A stretch of DNA of 64,000 bases from SHZI01 sp963698405 (GTDB lineage Bacteria > Pseudomonadota > Gammaproteobacteria > Steroidobacterales > GCA-2729495). The translations under genes were made by a program, and so were the position numbers. Positions 1 to 9,256 of this stretch are shown piece after piece; the first letter of the stretch is position 1; every line of letters starts with the position of its first letter. The stretch spans positions 496,001-560,000 of the forward strand of contig CAVOQT010000002.1 in the NCBI GenBank assembly GCA_963698405.1, written 5' to 3'. The notes under the pieces were generated by a model that had not been told where the DNA came from, made no database searches, and saw only the letters and a program-made list of their open reading frames with translations.

Positions 1-462
1 TTTCAGATCTGCCAGGACCGTGCCGATCTCGGCGAGCGTGACGCCCAGGTTGCGCAACTCGAAGAGCGTGTCTTCGAAGCCGCCGGGCTGGCGGTGCTTG
101 CCTTCGCGTAGATAGGCGCGACGGCGGCGTATCCGGTGTACCAGCTCTGCACTGTTGACGGCCTGAAAGTAGGTCGAGAAGGCGTGAATGAAGGTTTCTG
201 CTTCGGTTGCGGAAAGCGAGCCGAGTAGCGTAGCCAGTCGTTGCCCGGCCTCCGGATCGCCCTCGCGGGCGTCGATTGCCGCCCGGCGAGTCTGCTCGAC
301 CCGGTCAAGCAGCGCGCTGCCGCCCTGTTCCTCCAGCAACTGGCCAACGATGACGCCCAGATCGTGTACGTCCTGGCGCAGACCTGCGTCCTTGGCCAGG
401 AACAGGATTTCCCCGCGCTTCTCGATGGCGGTGGGGGCTGGCTGCGGTATCGTGAAGCTCAC
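1..462 (-). CDS. ppc: Phosphoenolpyruvate carboxylase, N-terminal part (runs off the window)
   Basis: This is the first 154 codons of a gene read leftward and cut by the window edge. PEP carboxylase fixes bicarbonate onto phosphoenolpyruvate to give oxaloacetate and so refills the TCA cycle in the cytoplasm. The translation carries the N-terminal pattern of the family: an LGxxxGxxLxxxxG stretch near residue 25, a LLDRVEQTRR segment matching the E. coli ERVETIRKLS region, and AVNSAELVHRIRRRR near residue 90. The GTG at 462 is chosen because AAGGG lies just upstream and residues before it look non-coding. The active-site half of the protein is outside the window. A short, wrong-frame open frame overlaps it and should be ignored. 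Confidence 0.85.
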   Translation of the reverse strand, partial: MSFTIPQPAPTAIEKRGEILFLAKDAGLRQDVHDLGVIVGQLLEEQGGSALLDRVEQTRRAAIDAREGDPEAGQRLATLLGSLSATEAETFIHAFSTYFQAVNSAELVHRIRRRRAYLREGKHRQPGGFEDTLFELRNLGVTLAEIGTVLADLK

Positions 463-573
463 TGTGGCGCCCTTGTCGGTCAGTCCGGCCCGGCTATTTT
501 CGCAGATACTGGCCCGCGAAAGCGCTATACAGGGGCTTATTCCCCGGTGTGCGGCGCATATGCGCAGCCTGAA

Positions 574-603
574 TTGCCGGTCTGCAACAGCCCGTGCTAT
601 ACG
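574..603 (+). promoter_or_regulatory. Possible sigma-70 promoter for the permease gene
   Basis: TTGCCG (574-579) and TATACG (598-603) are separated by 18 bases, with TGC just before the -10 box. Transcription would start near 610, about 40 bases before the TTG start codon. This is a pattern match only. Confidence 0.35.
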
Positions 604-650
604 ATCAGGCCGCGATTCAGGCGGAAATCACAAGAACAGGGGAGCAGCCC

Positions 651-2465
651 TTGCCGACTCTGCCGGATCTACATGCGTTTGTCGTCATGGGTCTTACCTG
701 TGCGGCGCTGTACCTTTTTTCACGTGAGCATATCCGGGCCGAGGCGACCAGCCTGTGGGTGCTGCTTACGCTGGCCCTGATCTTCTATCTGTATCCCTAC
801 GAGGACTTCCGGCCGGCGGACATCTTCGCCAACTTTGGTCACGAGGGGCTGGTTACCGTCTGTGCACTGATGGTGCTCGGGCAGGGGATCGACCGCACGG
901 GTGCCATGCAGCCGGTGGTGACTGTACTCGCGCGTACCTGGATACAGCGACCGCGCTTTGCGCTGTTCGTGACGCTGGTCACCGCCTGGGCCACCAGCGG
1001 CTTCATCAACGACACGCCGCAGATCGTCATGCTGATTCCGGTGCTGGTGGCCTGTTCGTTGCGGGCCGGCAAGGCGCCGTCGAATGTTTTGCTGCCGATG
1101 GGCATGGCGGTTCTGCTCGGTGGCATGACGACGACCATCGGTTCCGGTACCAATATCCTCGCGGTCGGCATCGCCAGCGAATTCGGCATGTCGATCGGCA
1201 TGTTTGATTTCTTTGTGCCGGCTGCCGTCGGCGGGCTGGTTGGCCTGTTGTACCTGTGGCTCATCGCGCCCCGTCTGTTGCCGGTGCGCAAGCCGTTGAT
1301 GTCGGATGGTTCGCCACGGTTATTCAACGCGGTGTTGCATATTCGGGCCAGCGGTTTTGCAGCAGGTCGCACCTTGGCTGAAGTGCGCAAGCGTACCGGG
1401 GAGCGCATGCGTATCGACCGGATCAGCCGCGGTGACGGCCTGCTGCCGGTAAAGCAACCGTCTGTGCAGCTGCAGGCGGGCGATCGACTCTATGTGCGCG
1501 ATACGGCTGACAAGCTGAAGGAGTACGAGCGGCTGTTGGGCGCCACCCTGTACAACGCCAGTGACATCGACACGCCAGTGAGTGACAGCGTGCCGCTCGA
1601 CGAAGAAGGGCAGCAGCTGGCAGAGGCGGTGATCTCGCGTAGTTCCCCCTTGCACAATCGGACGCTGAACGCTGCGCATTTCAGCAAGCTCTACAACCTG
1701 GTGCCACTGGCCATCCATCGTTCGACGTCCGGCACAGATCTGAGTGAGGACCTGAGCAATATCCGCCTGCAGGCTGGCGATGTCCTGCTGGTGCAGGGAG
1801 CGCGCGATGCGATTGCCGAATTGCGCAGCAGCGGCTCCATGCTGGTACTCGATGGCACCATCGACCTGCCGCATACGGACCGTGCGCCATGGGCACTCGG
1901 AATTCTGTTGATGGTTGTGCTGGTGGCTGCTTTCGGGCTGCTGCCGATGTCCCTGTCGGCACTGGTCGGGGTGGCGGCGATGCTGGTGACGCGGTGCCTG
2001 CGCTGGCGCGACCTGGGTCCGGCTCTCAGCATGCCGCTGATCCTGCTGGTTGCTGCCAGCCTGTCGCTGGGCGATGCGATGACGGTTACCGGCGGTATCG
2101 ACTTCATTGCACGGCTCTTTGTGGCCGGCTTCGGCGGAATGCCTGTGTCGGTGATTCTGAGCGGCCTGATGCTGCTGCTCATCGTGGCGACCAATGTAGT
2201 GACCAACAATACGGTGGCTGTGATCGGTGTGCCGATCGCGATGAGCCTGGCCGAGCAGCTGGGCGCGCCGGCCGAACCCTTCGTGGTGGCTGCGATCTTT
2301 GCCGCCAACATGAGCTATGCCACACCGATTGGCTATCAGGGCAACCTGCTCATCATGAGCGCGGGGGGCTACAAGTTTGCCGATTTCGTGCGGGTTGGGG
2401 TGCCGCTGACGATCCTGATGTGGCTGACCTTCAGCTTTTTCCTGCCGGTCTACTATGGCCTGTAG
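651..2465 (+). CDS. SLC13/DASS-family permease with two RCK-C (TrkA-C) domains
   Basis: Inner-membrane anion:sodium symporter-like protein of about 604 residues; the substrate (sulfate or a dicarboxylate in relatives) cannot be read from sequence. An N-terminal membrane half holds the motif GFINDTPQIVMLIPV and a GSGTNILAVG loop. Two soluble segments (roughly residues 225-310 and 325-405) have the RCK-C pattern with LQAGDRLYV and LQAGDVLLV. A second membrane half then follows, with TNVVTNNTVAVIGVPIA and SYATPIGYQGN. This double-TrkA-C layout is common in bacterial SLC13 proteins. TTG at 651 is preferred over an upstream ATG at 594 because AGGGGAGC sits at 638-645. The gene is intact. It ends 79 bases before the trp leader peptide, and I see no functional link to tryptophan. 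Confidence 0.8.
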   Translation: MPTLPDLHAFVVMGLTCAALYLFSREHIRAEATSLWVLLTLALIFYLYPYEDFRPADIFANFGHEGLVTVCALMVLGQGIDRTGAMQPVVTVLARTWIQRPRFALFVTLVTAWATSGFINDTPQIVMLIPVLVACSLRAGKAPSNVLLPMGMAVLLGGMTTTIGSGTNILAVGIASEFGMSIGMFDFFVPAAVGGLVGLLYLWLIAPRLLPVRKPLMSDGSPRLFNAVLHIRASGFAAGRTLAEVRKRTGERMRIDRISRGDGLLPVKQPSVQLQAGDRLYVRDTADKLKEYERLLGATLYNASDIDTPVSDSVPLDEEGQQLAEAVISRSSPLHNRTLNAAHFSKLYNLVPLAIHRSTSGTDLSEDLSNIRLQAGDVLLVQGARDAIAELRSSGSMLVLDGTIDLPHTDRAPWALGILLMVVLVAAFGLLPMSLSALVGVAAMLVTRCLRWRDLGPALSMPLILLVAASLSLGDAMTVTGGIDFIARLFVAGFGGMPVSVILSGLMLLLIVATNVVTNNTVAVIGVPIAMSLAEQLGAPAEPFVVAAIFAANMSYATPIGYQGNLLIMSAGGYKFADFVRVGVPLTILMWLTFSFFLPVYYGL

Positions 2466-2507
2466 AGCTTATGTTCCCTGGATGGGGTGTGTTGTCTCAG
2501 CTTGTCC

Positions 2508-2537
2508 TTGACGGCTGCCAAAGCCGCCGTGGATACT
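2508..2537 (+). promoter_or_regulatory. Candidate trp operon promoter
   Basis: TTGACG (2508-2513) and GATACT (2532-2537) are 18 bases apart, the best sigma-70 match in the gap before trpL. Initiation would fall near 2544, almost at the trpL start codon at 2545. Either trpL is leaderless or nearly so, or the true promoter lies further upstream. I see no certain TrpR operator. Confidence 0.4.
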
Positions 2538-2544
2538 GAGGCCC

Positions 2545-2619
2545 ATGCTTGAAGTTGAACAGAGGCTGGGCTGGTGGTGGCGCTCCACAGATCTCTCCGC
2601 GAGGAGGGGCATGGCCTAG
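2545..2619 (+). CDS. trpL: trp operon leader peptide with three consecutive Trp codons
   Basis: A 24-codon reading frame runs from ATG 2545 to TAG 2617. Codons 10-12 (2572-2580) are TGG TGG TGG. The peptide reads MLEVEQRLGWWWRSTDLSAR and then RGMA. GAGG at 2538-2541 may act as a short-spaced ribosome site. The frame sits directly before mutually exclusive RNA structures and 85 bases before trpE, which is the layout of a classical trp attenuation leader: a ribosome stalls on the Trp codons when charged tRNA-Trp is scarce. It is too short for ordinary gene calling. Confidence 0.85.
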   Translation: MLEVEQRLGWWWRSTDLSARRGMA

Positions 2620-2659
2620 CCCGTTTCAGCCCGAGCTGCCAATGACCCACCATCGCGGA
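2596..2659 (+). promoter_or_regulatory. trp antiterminator pairing
   Basis: TCCGCGA (2596-2602) is perfectly complementary to TCGCGGA (2653-2659). The pairing extends through GG-A-GGG (2603-2608) with CCC-A-CC (2646-2651), leaving one bulged A and one A-A mismatch, for about 12 base pairs. It uses the same bases as the 5' arm of the terminator at 2645, so the two structures exclude each other. A ribosome stalled at 2572-2580 leaves 2596 onward free, while one that reaches the stop codon at 2617 would mask it. Confidence 0.65.
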
Positions 2660-2682
2660 AGCGGGGGTGGGTTTTTTGTTTT
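2645..2682 (+). terminator. trp attenuator (intrinsic terminator)
   Basis: The arms ACCCACC (2645-2651) and GGTGGGT (2666-2672) enclose an inner CGC-GGAA-GCG hairpin. TTTTTTG and TTTT follow to 2682. It is placed between trpL and trpE, so it acts as the conditional terminator of the operon. Confidence 0.85.
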
Positions 2683-2703
2683 CTGCGACCTGAAGAATCA
2701 GTC

Positions 2704-4095
2704 ATGCAATCACCATTTGACATAGCTGCCGACCTGGATACGCCCGTATCCACCTGGCTCAAGCTGGCGCCGCTCAAGCCGCGCTACCTGCTCGAGAGTG
2801 TCGAGGGCGGTGTGCATCTGGCGCGCTATTCCTTTCTTGGCTTTGGCGATGCGCTGGAGTTCCGGCTCGATACCGACGGCCTGCGGGTTGGCACAGAACG
2901 GCACCCGCGGCCCGCCAGTCGCGATGAACTGTTGAACGCCCTGCGGGCCGCGCTGGCACAGACGCCACGGCTGGCACCGGTGCTGCCCGATCTGCCCTTC
3001 AGCGGCGGGCTGGTGGGCGTCGGGGCCTATGACCTGGTTCGCCACTTCGAACGTTTGCCCAATGCTCCGGTGCATCCGAACAACCCGCAGGCACCCGAGG
3101 CGGCCTATCTGGCTGCCGAGTCCTTGCTGGTTTTTGATCACCTGACGCGCCGGATTGCCTTGCTGCATGCAGGCAGTGAGGCCGAGCGTCTGCAGTTGCG
3201 CGCCCAGGTGATCCAGCTGCTGCGAGGGGCATTGCCAGCGCCACCGCCGGCCGGTCGGCAAATCGCATCCGGGCAGAGTCTCTCGCGCGAGCAGTTCATC
3301 GACGCGGTGCAGGCCAGCAAGGAGTCGATCACCAGGGGTGATGTCTATCAACTGGTGCTGTCCGTGCAGTTCACCGGCACCCATCAGCTCTCGCCCTTTG
3401 AGGCCTACCGGGCGCTGCGCCTGCTCAATCCGTCGCCATACATGTTCTTTATCGACCTCGGCGACATACAGGTGGCTGGTTCCTCGCCCGAGGCGCTGGT
3501 CAAACTGCGTCGTGGACATGCCTCGCTGCGCCCGATCGCCGGTACGCGGCCGCGCGGCGCGACGCCGGAGCAGGATGTCGCGCACGAACAGTCACTGCTT
3601 GCGGATGAAAAAGAGAATGCCGAGCACGTGATGCTGGTCGATCTGGCCCGCAACGATCTGGGCCGGGTGGCCGCAGCGGGCTCGGTGCATGTAGAGCCTT
3701 ATCGCAGCATCGAGCGCTACAGCCATGTGATGCATATCGTCAGCGGTGTGCAGGGACAGATTGCGGAAGGCCGCGATGCCTTTGACCTGTTTGCCGCCGC
3801 ATTTCCGGCCGGCACGCTGGTCGGTGCGCCGAAGGTGCGGGCCATGGAGCTGATCGATGAACTGGAGCCGGTTCGTCGCGGTATCTATGCCGGCACCGTG
3901 GGTTATTTCGCCAGCAACGGGGATATGGACCAGGCGATTGCGATACGCACGCTGGTGTTCCGCGGCGATACCTGGAGCTATCAGGCGGGCGCCGGCATCG
4001 TTGCCGACAGCGTTCCTGAAAGTGAGTACAACGAGGTGCTGGCCAAGAGTGCGATTCTGCGCGATGCGCTGACCATGGCGGAGGAAGGTCTGTGA
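2704..4095 (+). CDS. trpE: Anthranilate synthase component I
   Basis: Converts chorismate plus ammonia (from TrpG) to anthranilate, the first committed step of tryptophan synthesis. The 463-residue protein has the N-terminal LLES motif (residues 30-33) used for tryptophan feedback binding. The chorismate-binding core follows: RPIAGTRPRG, DEKENAEHVMLVDLARNDLG, the SHVMHIVSGV segment and GAPKVRAMELIDELEP. These are the hallmarks of an active component I rather than PabB alone. Its length is slightly below the usual 490-520, shortened at the N-terminal region. The start ATG has only a weak ribosome site. The stop overlaps the trpG start (GTGA), implying translational coupling. Intact. Confidence 0.95.
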   Translation: MQSPFDIAADLDTPVSTWLKLAPLKPRYLLESVEGGVHLARYSFLGFGDALEFRLDTDGLRVGTERHPRPASRDELLNALRAALAQTPRLAPVLPDLPFSGGLVGVGAYDLVRHFERLPNAPVHPNNPQAPEAAYLAAESLLVFDHLTRRIALLHAGSEAERLQLRAQVIQLLRGALPAPPPAGRQIASGQSLSREQFIDAVQASKESITRGDVYQLVLSVQFTGTHQLSPFEAYRALRLLNPSPYMFFIDLGDIQVAGSSPEALVKLRRGHASLRPIAGTRPRGATPEQDVAHEQSLLADEKENAEHVMLVDLARNDLGRVAAAGSVHVEPYRSIERYSHVMHIVSGVQGQIAEGRDAFDLFAAAFPAGTLVGAPKVRAMELIDELEPVRRGIYAGTVGYFASNGDMDQAIAIRTLVFRGDTWSYQAGAGIVADSVPESEYNEVLAKSAILRDALTMAEEGL

Positions 4096-4688
4096 GTACC
4101 GTACAGCCGAGGCTGTTGCTCGTCGATAACTACGATTCCTTCACCTACAACCTGGTGCAGGCCTTTCTGGTGCTCGGCGCCGATGTGCTGGTGTACCGCA
4201 ACGACGAGATCAGCGTGGCACAGGCGCTGGCGCTGAAGCCCAGCCACCTGTGTATTTCTCCAGGCCCGGGCCGGCCGGATGATGCGGGGGTCTCGCTGGC
4301 GATGCTGGCCGCATTCGAGCAGCGCGTGCCGACGCTGGGCGTGTGCCTCGGTCATCAGTCGCTGGTGCAGCACTTCGGCGGGCGTATCGTTTCGGCGCCC
4401 CGGCTCATGCATGGCAAGACCTCGATGATCGAACACGATGGCCTCGGCGTTTACGCCGGGTTGAGCCAGCCATTTCAGGCGGGCCGCTATCACTCGCTGG
4501 CGGCTGAGGAAGAGAGCCTGCCGTCGGTGCTGCAGATCACCTCGCGCAGTGAGCGCGGCGAGATCATGGGTGTGCGACACCGGCAGTTGCCGCTGGAAGG
4601 CGTGCAGTTCCATCCGGAAAGCGTGCTCACGCCAGAGGGCAATCAGCTGCTCGGCAATTTCCTCGCCATGACGGCGGGCAGGCGTTGA
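4092..4688 (+). CDS. trpG: Anthranilate synthase component II (glutamine amidotransferase)
   Basis: Class I glutamine amidotransferase of 198 residues that supplies ammonia to TrpE. The nucleophile elbow GVCLGHQ (Cys near residue 83) and the His-Glu pair in GVQFHPES (near residue 175) are present, as is the oxyanion segment SPGPGRPDDAG. The GTG start overlaps the trpE stop by four bases. In many bacteria the same subunit also serves PabB. Intact; it is the last unbroken gene before the frameshift-rich tract. Confidence 0.95.
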   Translation: MSTVQPRLLLVDNYDSFTYNLVQAFLVLGADVLVYRNDEISVAQALALKPSHLCISPGPGRPDDAGVSLAMLAAFEQRVPTLGVCLGHQSLVQHFGGRIVSAPRLMHGKTSMIEHDGLGVYAGLSQPFQAGRYHSLAAEEESLPSVLQITSRSERGEIMGVRHRQLPLEGVQFHPESVLTPEGNQLLGNFLAMTAGRR

Positions 4689-4693
4689 CAGCG

Positions 4694-5720
4694 ATGCAGA
4701 CGGTTACCGCCACACTCGAGCAGCTGCTCGCCGGACAGGACCTCAGCGAGGCGCAGGCTGCGGAACTCATGCACACGCTGACCGATGAGCAGCTGCCCCC
4801 GGCGGTCGCCGCGGCCTTGCTGGTGGCGCTGCGGATCAAGGGCGAGACTGCTGCCGAGCTGCGTGGTCTGGCGACAGCGATGCGCGGCCTTGCCAGGCGC
4901 TTCGACTCCGGTTCATTGCTTGCAGTGGATGTCGTCGGGACCGGTGGTGATTCCTCGGGCAGCCTGAATCTGTCTACCGGTTCGGCACTGGTGGCTGCGG
5001 CGGCCGGCGTGCCGGTCGTCAAACACGGTAATCGTTCTGTGTCATCGCGCTCCGGCAGCGCTGATGTACTCGAGGCGCTGGGCATCTGTTTGCCGCAAAC
5101 TGCAGTTGCCGCTCAGGCACTGTTTGACGCCACAGGATTTACCTTTTTGTTCGCGCCGAATTTCCATCCGGCGATGAAGGCGATTGCCCCGGTGCGTCGC
5201 GCACTGGGTATCCGCACGGTGTTCAACCTGCTCGGGCCGCTCACCAATCCGGCCTGTACCGCCATTTGGGTTGATTGGTGCCTGTGATCTGCCAACTGCC
5301 AGGCTGCTCGCCGATGCCCTGTCGGGGATGCCGATACAGCGTGCATTTGTAGTGCACGGTGAACCCGGCTGGGATGAGGCCACACCGGTGGGGCCGTTTG
5401 CGGTCTTCGATGTGCGTCCCGGTGTGGTACGTCGGCAGCGGCGCGACCCGGCTCACTATGGCCTCGCGCGCTGTACGGCCGCTGATCTGGCCGGCGGTGA
5501 TGCAGCAGCCAACGCACGCGCAATCGAGGCTGTGCTGACCGGACAGGATCGCGGCCCGCATCGCGACGCTTTGCTGCTCGGTGCGGGCCTGGTGCTGGAT
5601 CTGGTCGGTCGCGCACGTGGTCTGCGTCGCGGTATCGAAATGGCACAGCGGGCGCTGGACAGTGGTGCCGGGGCCAGCCTGCTGGCGCGCTTGCGCGCTT
5701 GGCAGCCGGGTGCCGCATGA
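4694..5720 (+). CDS. trpD: Anthranilate phosphoribosyltransferase (one frameshift)
   Basis: Transfers phosphoribosyl from PRPP to anthranilate. The first frame holds the glycine-rich PRPP loop VVGTGGDSSGSLNLST and the KHGNRSVSSRSGSADVLEALG anthranilate site. It continues to RTVFNLLGPLTNPA, then hits a stop near 5287. The protein resumes in another frame as PPFGLIGACDLPTARLLADA and runs to the stop at 5720. A single extra base near 5254 (GGCCTGTACC) explains the break, because removing it gives NPAVPPFGLIGA. The ATG at 4694 is preferred; a TTG at 4685 that overlaps the trpG stop is the alternative. The stop overlaps the trpC start (ATGA). I consider the break a sequence error. Confidence 0.85.
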
Positions 5721-6588
5721 GCAAGCGGGCAAAAAAGGCACCGGATTTTCTGGCGCGCATGGCGGTGAGCAGCACGCTGCGCGCAGTTGCGGGCATGGAA
5801 CGCTGCCCGGCGCTGATCCTTGAAGCGCGCGTCCGCAAACTGCCGATGCCACCGCCGCTAAAGCTCTCGCCGCAGGGTTTCGATGTGATCGCCGAGGTCA
5901 AGCGACGCTCGCCATCGGCCGGTGCGCTGGCCGAACCGAGCACTCCGCATCAGCGCTCAGGGGCGCAATTATGTGCAGGGTGGTGCCGCGGCCTTGTCGG
6001 TGCTGACCGAGCCCGAAGCATTCGATGGCGAACTGGCACACCTGCAGGAGGTGGCGTCCGTCGTTGCACCGGTGCCGGCCATGCGCAAGGACTTTCTGGT
6101 CTCGTCCTATCAGGTGCTGGAGGCACGTGCGGCCGGTGCCAGCGGTGTGTTGCTGATTGCCGCGATGCTGAATGATGCACGCTTGCAGGACATGCTCAGC
6201 TATACGCACCGGTTGGGGCTGTTCGCGCTGGTGGAGATCTTCGACGCCGCCGATCTGGACGCGCGCCGTATCAGCCATCCGTGCGGCGGGTCCGGCCGTT
6301 GTCGATGGGCGCTGCCGTTCGCTGATCGGTGTGAATTGCCGTGACCTGCGCAGCCTGCAGGTCGACTTCGGACGTTTTGCCGAACTTGCGCCGCATCTGC
6401 CCGCCGATATTCCGCGCGTGGCCGAGAGCGGTGTCGCCTCGGCCAGCGAAGCAGCGCGCGTCGCCGGGCTCGGTTATGGCGTCGCATTGGTCGGTACCGC
6501 GCTGATGCGCGCACCGGATCCGGCTGCATTCGTCGCTGAGCTGCTGGCGGCTGGCCGGGCCTCGGCCTTCGAGGCGCGTGGGCAGTGA
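5717..6588 (+). CDS. trpC: Indole-3-glycerol phosphate synthase (two frameshifts)
   Basis: Closes the indole ring from carboxyphenylamino-deoxyribulose phosphate. Three frames together give a normal-length TrpC. The first has AEVKRRSPSAG (catalytic Lys) up to about 5942. The second has RNYVQGGAAALSVLTEP, MRKDFLVSSYQVLEARAAGA and ALVEIFDAADLDAR up to about 6263. The third has GVNCRDLRSLQVDF and PRVAESGVAS, then the end at 6588. It is a stand-alone TrpC, not fused to TrpF. The start overlaps the trpD stop, and the stop overlaps the trpF GTG. Confidence 0.85.
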
Positions 6589-7214
6589 GGATTTTCGTCA
6601 AGATCTGCGGCCTGTCGACGCCGCGTGCAGTCAGTGAAGCCATCAACGCGGGCGCCGATGCGATCGGCTTTGTCTTTGCGGAGTCGCCGCGACAGGTCAC
6701 GCCGAAGCGGGCAGCCCGGCTGTGTCGTGACGTTTCGCCAGCCATCATCCGTGTTGCGGTGATGCGCAATCCGACGCCAGCCGAGTGGCAGCGCGTGGCC
6801 GATGAGTTTGCGCCGGACTGGCTGCAGACCGAAGTGGGTGACTTTGAGCGACTCGATATCCCAGAGGGAGTTGGGCGCCTGCCCGTGTTCAGGGACACGC
6901 CGGATTTGGACATGACGGCATTCAGTCGCGAGGAGCTGCTGTTGCTCGAGGCGGCGGAGAGCGGGCAGGGCATGCAGGCTGACTGGAAACGGGCAGCAAG
7001 TCTGGTTGCGGGCATGAGCTAGCCGACCAGCAGCTGGTGCTGGCTGGCGGGCTGACGCCGGAAAATGTTGCCGATGCGATCGCGATGGTGCGACCGTACG
7101 GCGTCGATGTGAGCAGCGGTGTGGAATCACGCCGTGGCGTGAAGGATCCAGGTCGTATCGCAGCCTTCATGACTGCGGTACGCGAGGCGGAGAGAAACAA
7201 TGTCCAAGCGTTGA
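6585..7214 (+). CDS. trpF: Phosphoribosylanthranilate isomerase (frameshifted)
   Basis: Isomerises phosphoribosylanthranilate to the carboxyphenylamino-deoxyribulose phosphate that TrpC uses. The first frame starts at GTG 6585 with VKICGLSTPRAV (catalytic Cys) and GADAIGFVFAESPRQV. After about 7012 the frame changes to HELADQQLVLAGGLTPENVA and GVDVSSGVESRRGVKD (catalytic Asp). A missing C in GGCATG near 7012 accounts for it. A second error near 7209, shared with the trpB start, would restore a TGA at 7212-7214. Confidence 0.85.
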
Positions 7215-8472
7215 ACTGGCACCGGCAGAACGCAAAGAACTGCTGCGGCGTCTTGTGGCGGGTGAGTTGCCCGACAGTCGCGGCCGCTTCGGTCCCTTCG
7301 GTGGCCGTTATGCGCCGGAGACACTGATCCCGGCGCTGCGCCATTTGACCGAAGGCGTGCATCGTTATCTGCATGATGCGACATTCCAGGCTGATCTGGC
7401 ACGCGAACTCAGGGATTGGGTCGGCCGGCCAACCGCGCTGAGTCATGCGCCCACGCTCAGCAGTCGCTGGGGCGTCGAGGTGTATTTCAAGCGTGAGGAT
7501 CTGGCGCATACCGGCGCACACAAGATCAACAACGCACTCGGCCAGGCCTTGCTGGCCAAACGGCTCGGTGCGCGGCGTGTGATTGCCGAGACCGGTGCCG
7601 GTCAGCATGGCGTGGCGACCGCGGCAGCCTGTGCGCGGGTCGGTATTCCATGCATCGTTTATATGGGTGCCGTCGATGTGCAACGTCAGGCGCCGAATGT
7701 CGAACGCATGGTGCAGTTCGGCGCCGAAGTCGTGCCGGTGAAGAGCGGTGACCAGACCCTGCGCGCAGCGATCGATGAGGCATTCCGCGACTGGGTCTCT
7801 GATCCTGCGGGAAGTTATTACCTGCTGGGTTCAGCGCTTGGCCCGCATCCCTATCCGCTGCTCGTGCGCGAACTGCAGGCGGTGATCGGGCGCGAGGCGC
7901 GTGCACAGTTCATCGAACGTACCGGGAGTCTGCCCGATGCCGTGTTTGCCTGTGTGGGCGGCGGCTCAAATGCCATCGGCCTGTTCCATCCGCTGATCGG
8001 TGATGAGGCGGTTGCGCTGATCGGTATCGAGGCGGGTGGCCGCAGCAATCAGCTTGGCGATAACGCCGCGACACTGGCGACCGGTCGACCTGGCGTTCTG
8101 CATGGCACTTACTCGTTGCTGTTGCAGGATCAGGACGGTCAGGTGCAGGAGACGCACTCGATCTCGGCCGGTCTCGACTATCCGGGCGTCGGCCCGGAGC
8201 ATGCGCTGCTGCAGGCCATCGGCCGGGCCAGCTATACCAGCGTCACTGACGATGAGGCGCTCGACGCATTGCGCGAGTGCTGCTCGAGTGAGGGCATTTT
8301 GCCGGCCATCGAGTCTTCGCATGCACTGGCTGGCGCCAAGCGCTGGGCGGCAGCCAACCCTGGCAAAAAGATCCTGATCGGCATGTCGGGTCGAGGCGAC
8401 AAGGACATGCCAACCTTGTCGCAGGTTTTCGGCGGTGCGCGGAAAATCCTTGCGGAGGCGAGTGATGACTGA
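7200..8472 (+). CDS. trpB: Tryptophan synthase beta chain (one frameshift near the start)
   Basis: PLP enzyme that joins indole to serine. The open frame from 7213 onward carries GRFGPFGGRYAPETL, the PLP lysine motif HTGAHKINNALGQ, the phosphate loop CVGGGSNAIG and GMSGRGDKDM near the end. The ATG at 7200 (MSK) is in a different frame from VELAPAERKELL; removing one base near 7209 joins them. The same correction gives trpF a stop overlapping this start, so I use 7200. The 3' end overlaps trpA by eight bases. Confidence 0.92.
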
Positions 8473-9256
8473 GTCCATGCCGGCACCGCACAAGCGTATC
8501 AGCGCGGCGATCCGCAGTAGTGCAGCGGCAGGCGTGACTGCGCTGGTGCCGTACATCACGGCGGGTTATCCGCAGAAGGATCAGTTCATCGCCACACTGC
8601 GTGCCATCGCGCAGGTGACTGATGTCGTTGAAGTGGGCGTGCCCTTCAGCGATCCGATGGCTGATGGCGTGACCATCCAGCGTGCGAGCCGTGCGGCCAT
8701 CGCCGCAGGTGTCAGCCTGCGCTGGATTCTCACCGAGCTGAGCAAGGCCGGGCCGCTTGAGGCGCCGATCGTGCTGATGAGCTATCTGAACCCCCTGCTG
8801 AACTTCGGTTACGAGCAGCTGGCGACCGCCGCCGTTCCGGCCGGCGTCTGTGGCTTTATCGTTCCGGACCTGCCGATCGAGGAAAGCGTTGATTTGAGGA
8901 CAGCGCTGGAGGCCCGCGGCCTGGCGCTGATTCAGCTGGTCACGCCGACGACCCCACCCGAACGCCTCAAGGTCCTTTGTGCGGCGAGTCGCGGCTTTGT
9001 CTATGCGGTGACCATGACGGGGACCACCGGTGGCACCAAAGAACTGCCCGCGAGCGTGGGCAGTTATCTGGACCAGGTGCGTGAGCTAAGCAGCCTGCCG
9101 GTCTGTGCCGGTTTCGGGGTGCGACGTGCGGAGCAGGTCAGCAGCCTGGCACCACATGCGGATGGCGTGATCGTTGGCTCGGCGCTGGTCGAGCAACTGG
9201 AGAGTGGGGGTGATCCGGTGGCGTTTTTGCGGGGGCTGCGTTCAGCTCAGCTTTAG
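8465..9256 (+). CDS. trpA: Tryptophan synthase alpha chain
   Basis: Releases indole from indole-3-glycerol phosphate and passes it to TrpB. The 263-residue protein has EVGVPFSDPMADGVTIQ, which contains the catalytic Glu (GVPFSD context) and Asp (PMADG). It also has MSYLNPLLNFG, VPDLPIEES, the flexible loop TMTGTTGGTKELPA and a C-terminal CAGFGVRRAEQV phosphate site. ATG 8465 overlaps the trpB stop and ends the operon. Its last 15 bases overlap a convergent gene on the other strand. Intact. Confidence 0.95.
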   Translation: MTESMPAPHKRISAAIRSSAAAGVTALVPYITAGYPQKDQFIATLRAIAQVTDVVEVGVPFSDPMADGVTIQRASRAAIAAGVSLRWILTELSKAGPLEAPIVLMSYLNPLLNFGYEQLATAAVPAGVCGFIVPDLPIEESVDLRTALEARGLALIQLVTPTTPPERLKVLCAASRGFVYAVTMTGTTGGTKELPASVGSYLDQVRELSSLPVCAGFGVRRAEQVSSLAPHADGVIVGSALVEQLESGGDPVAFLRGLRSAQL

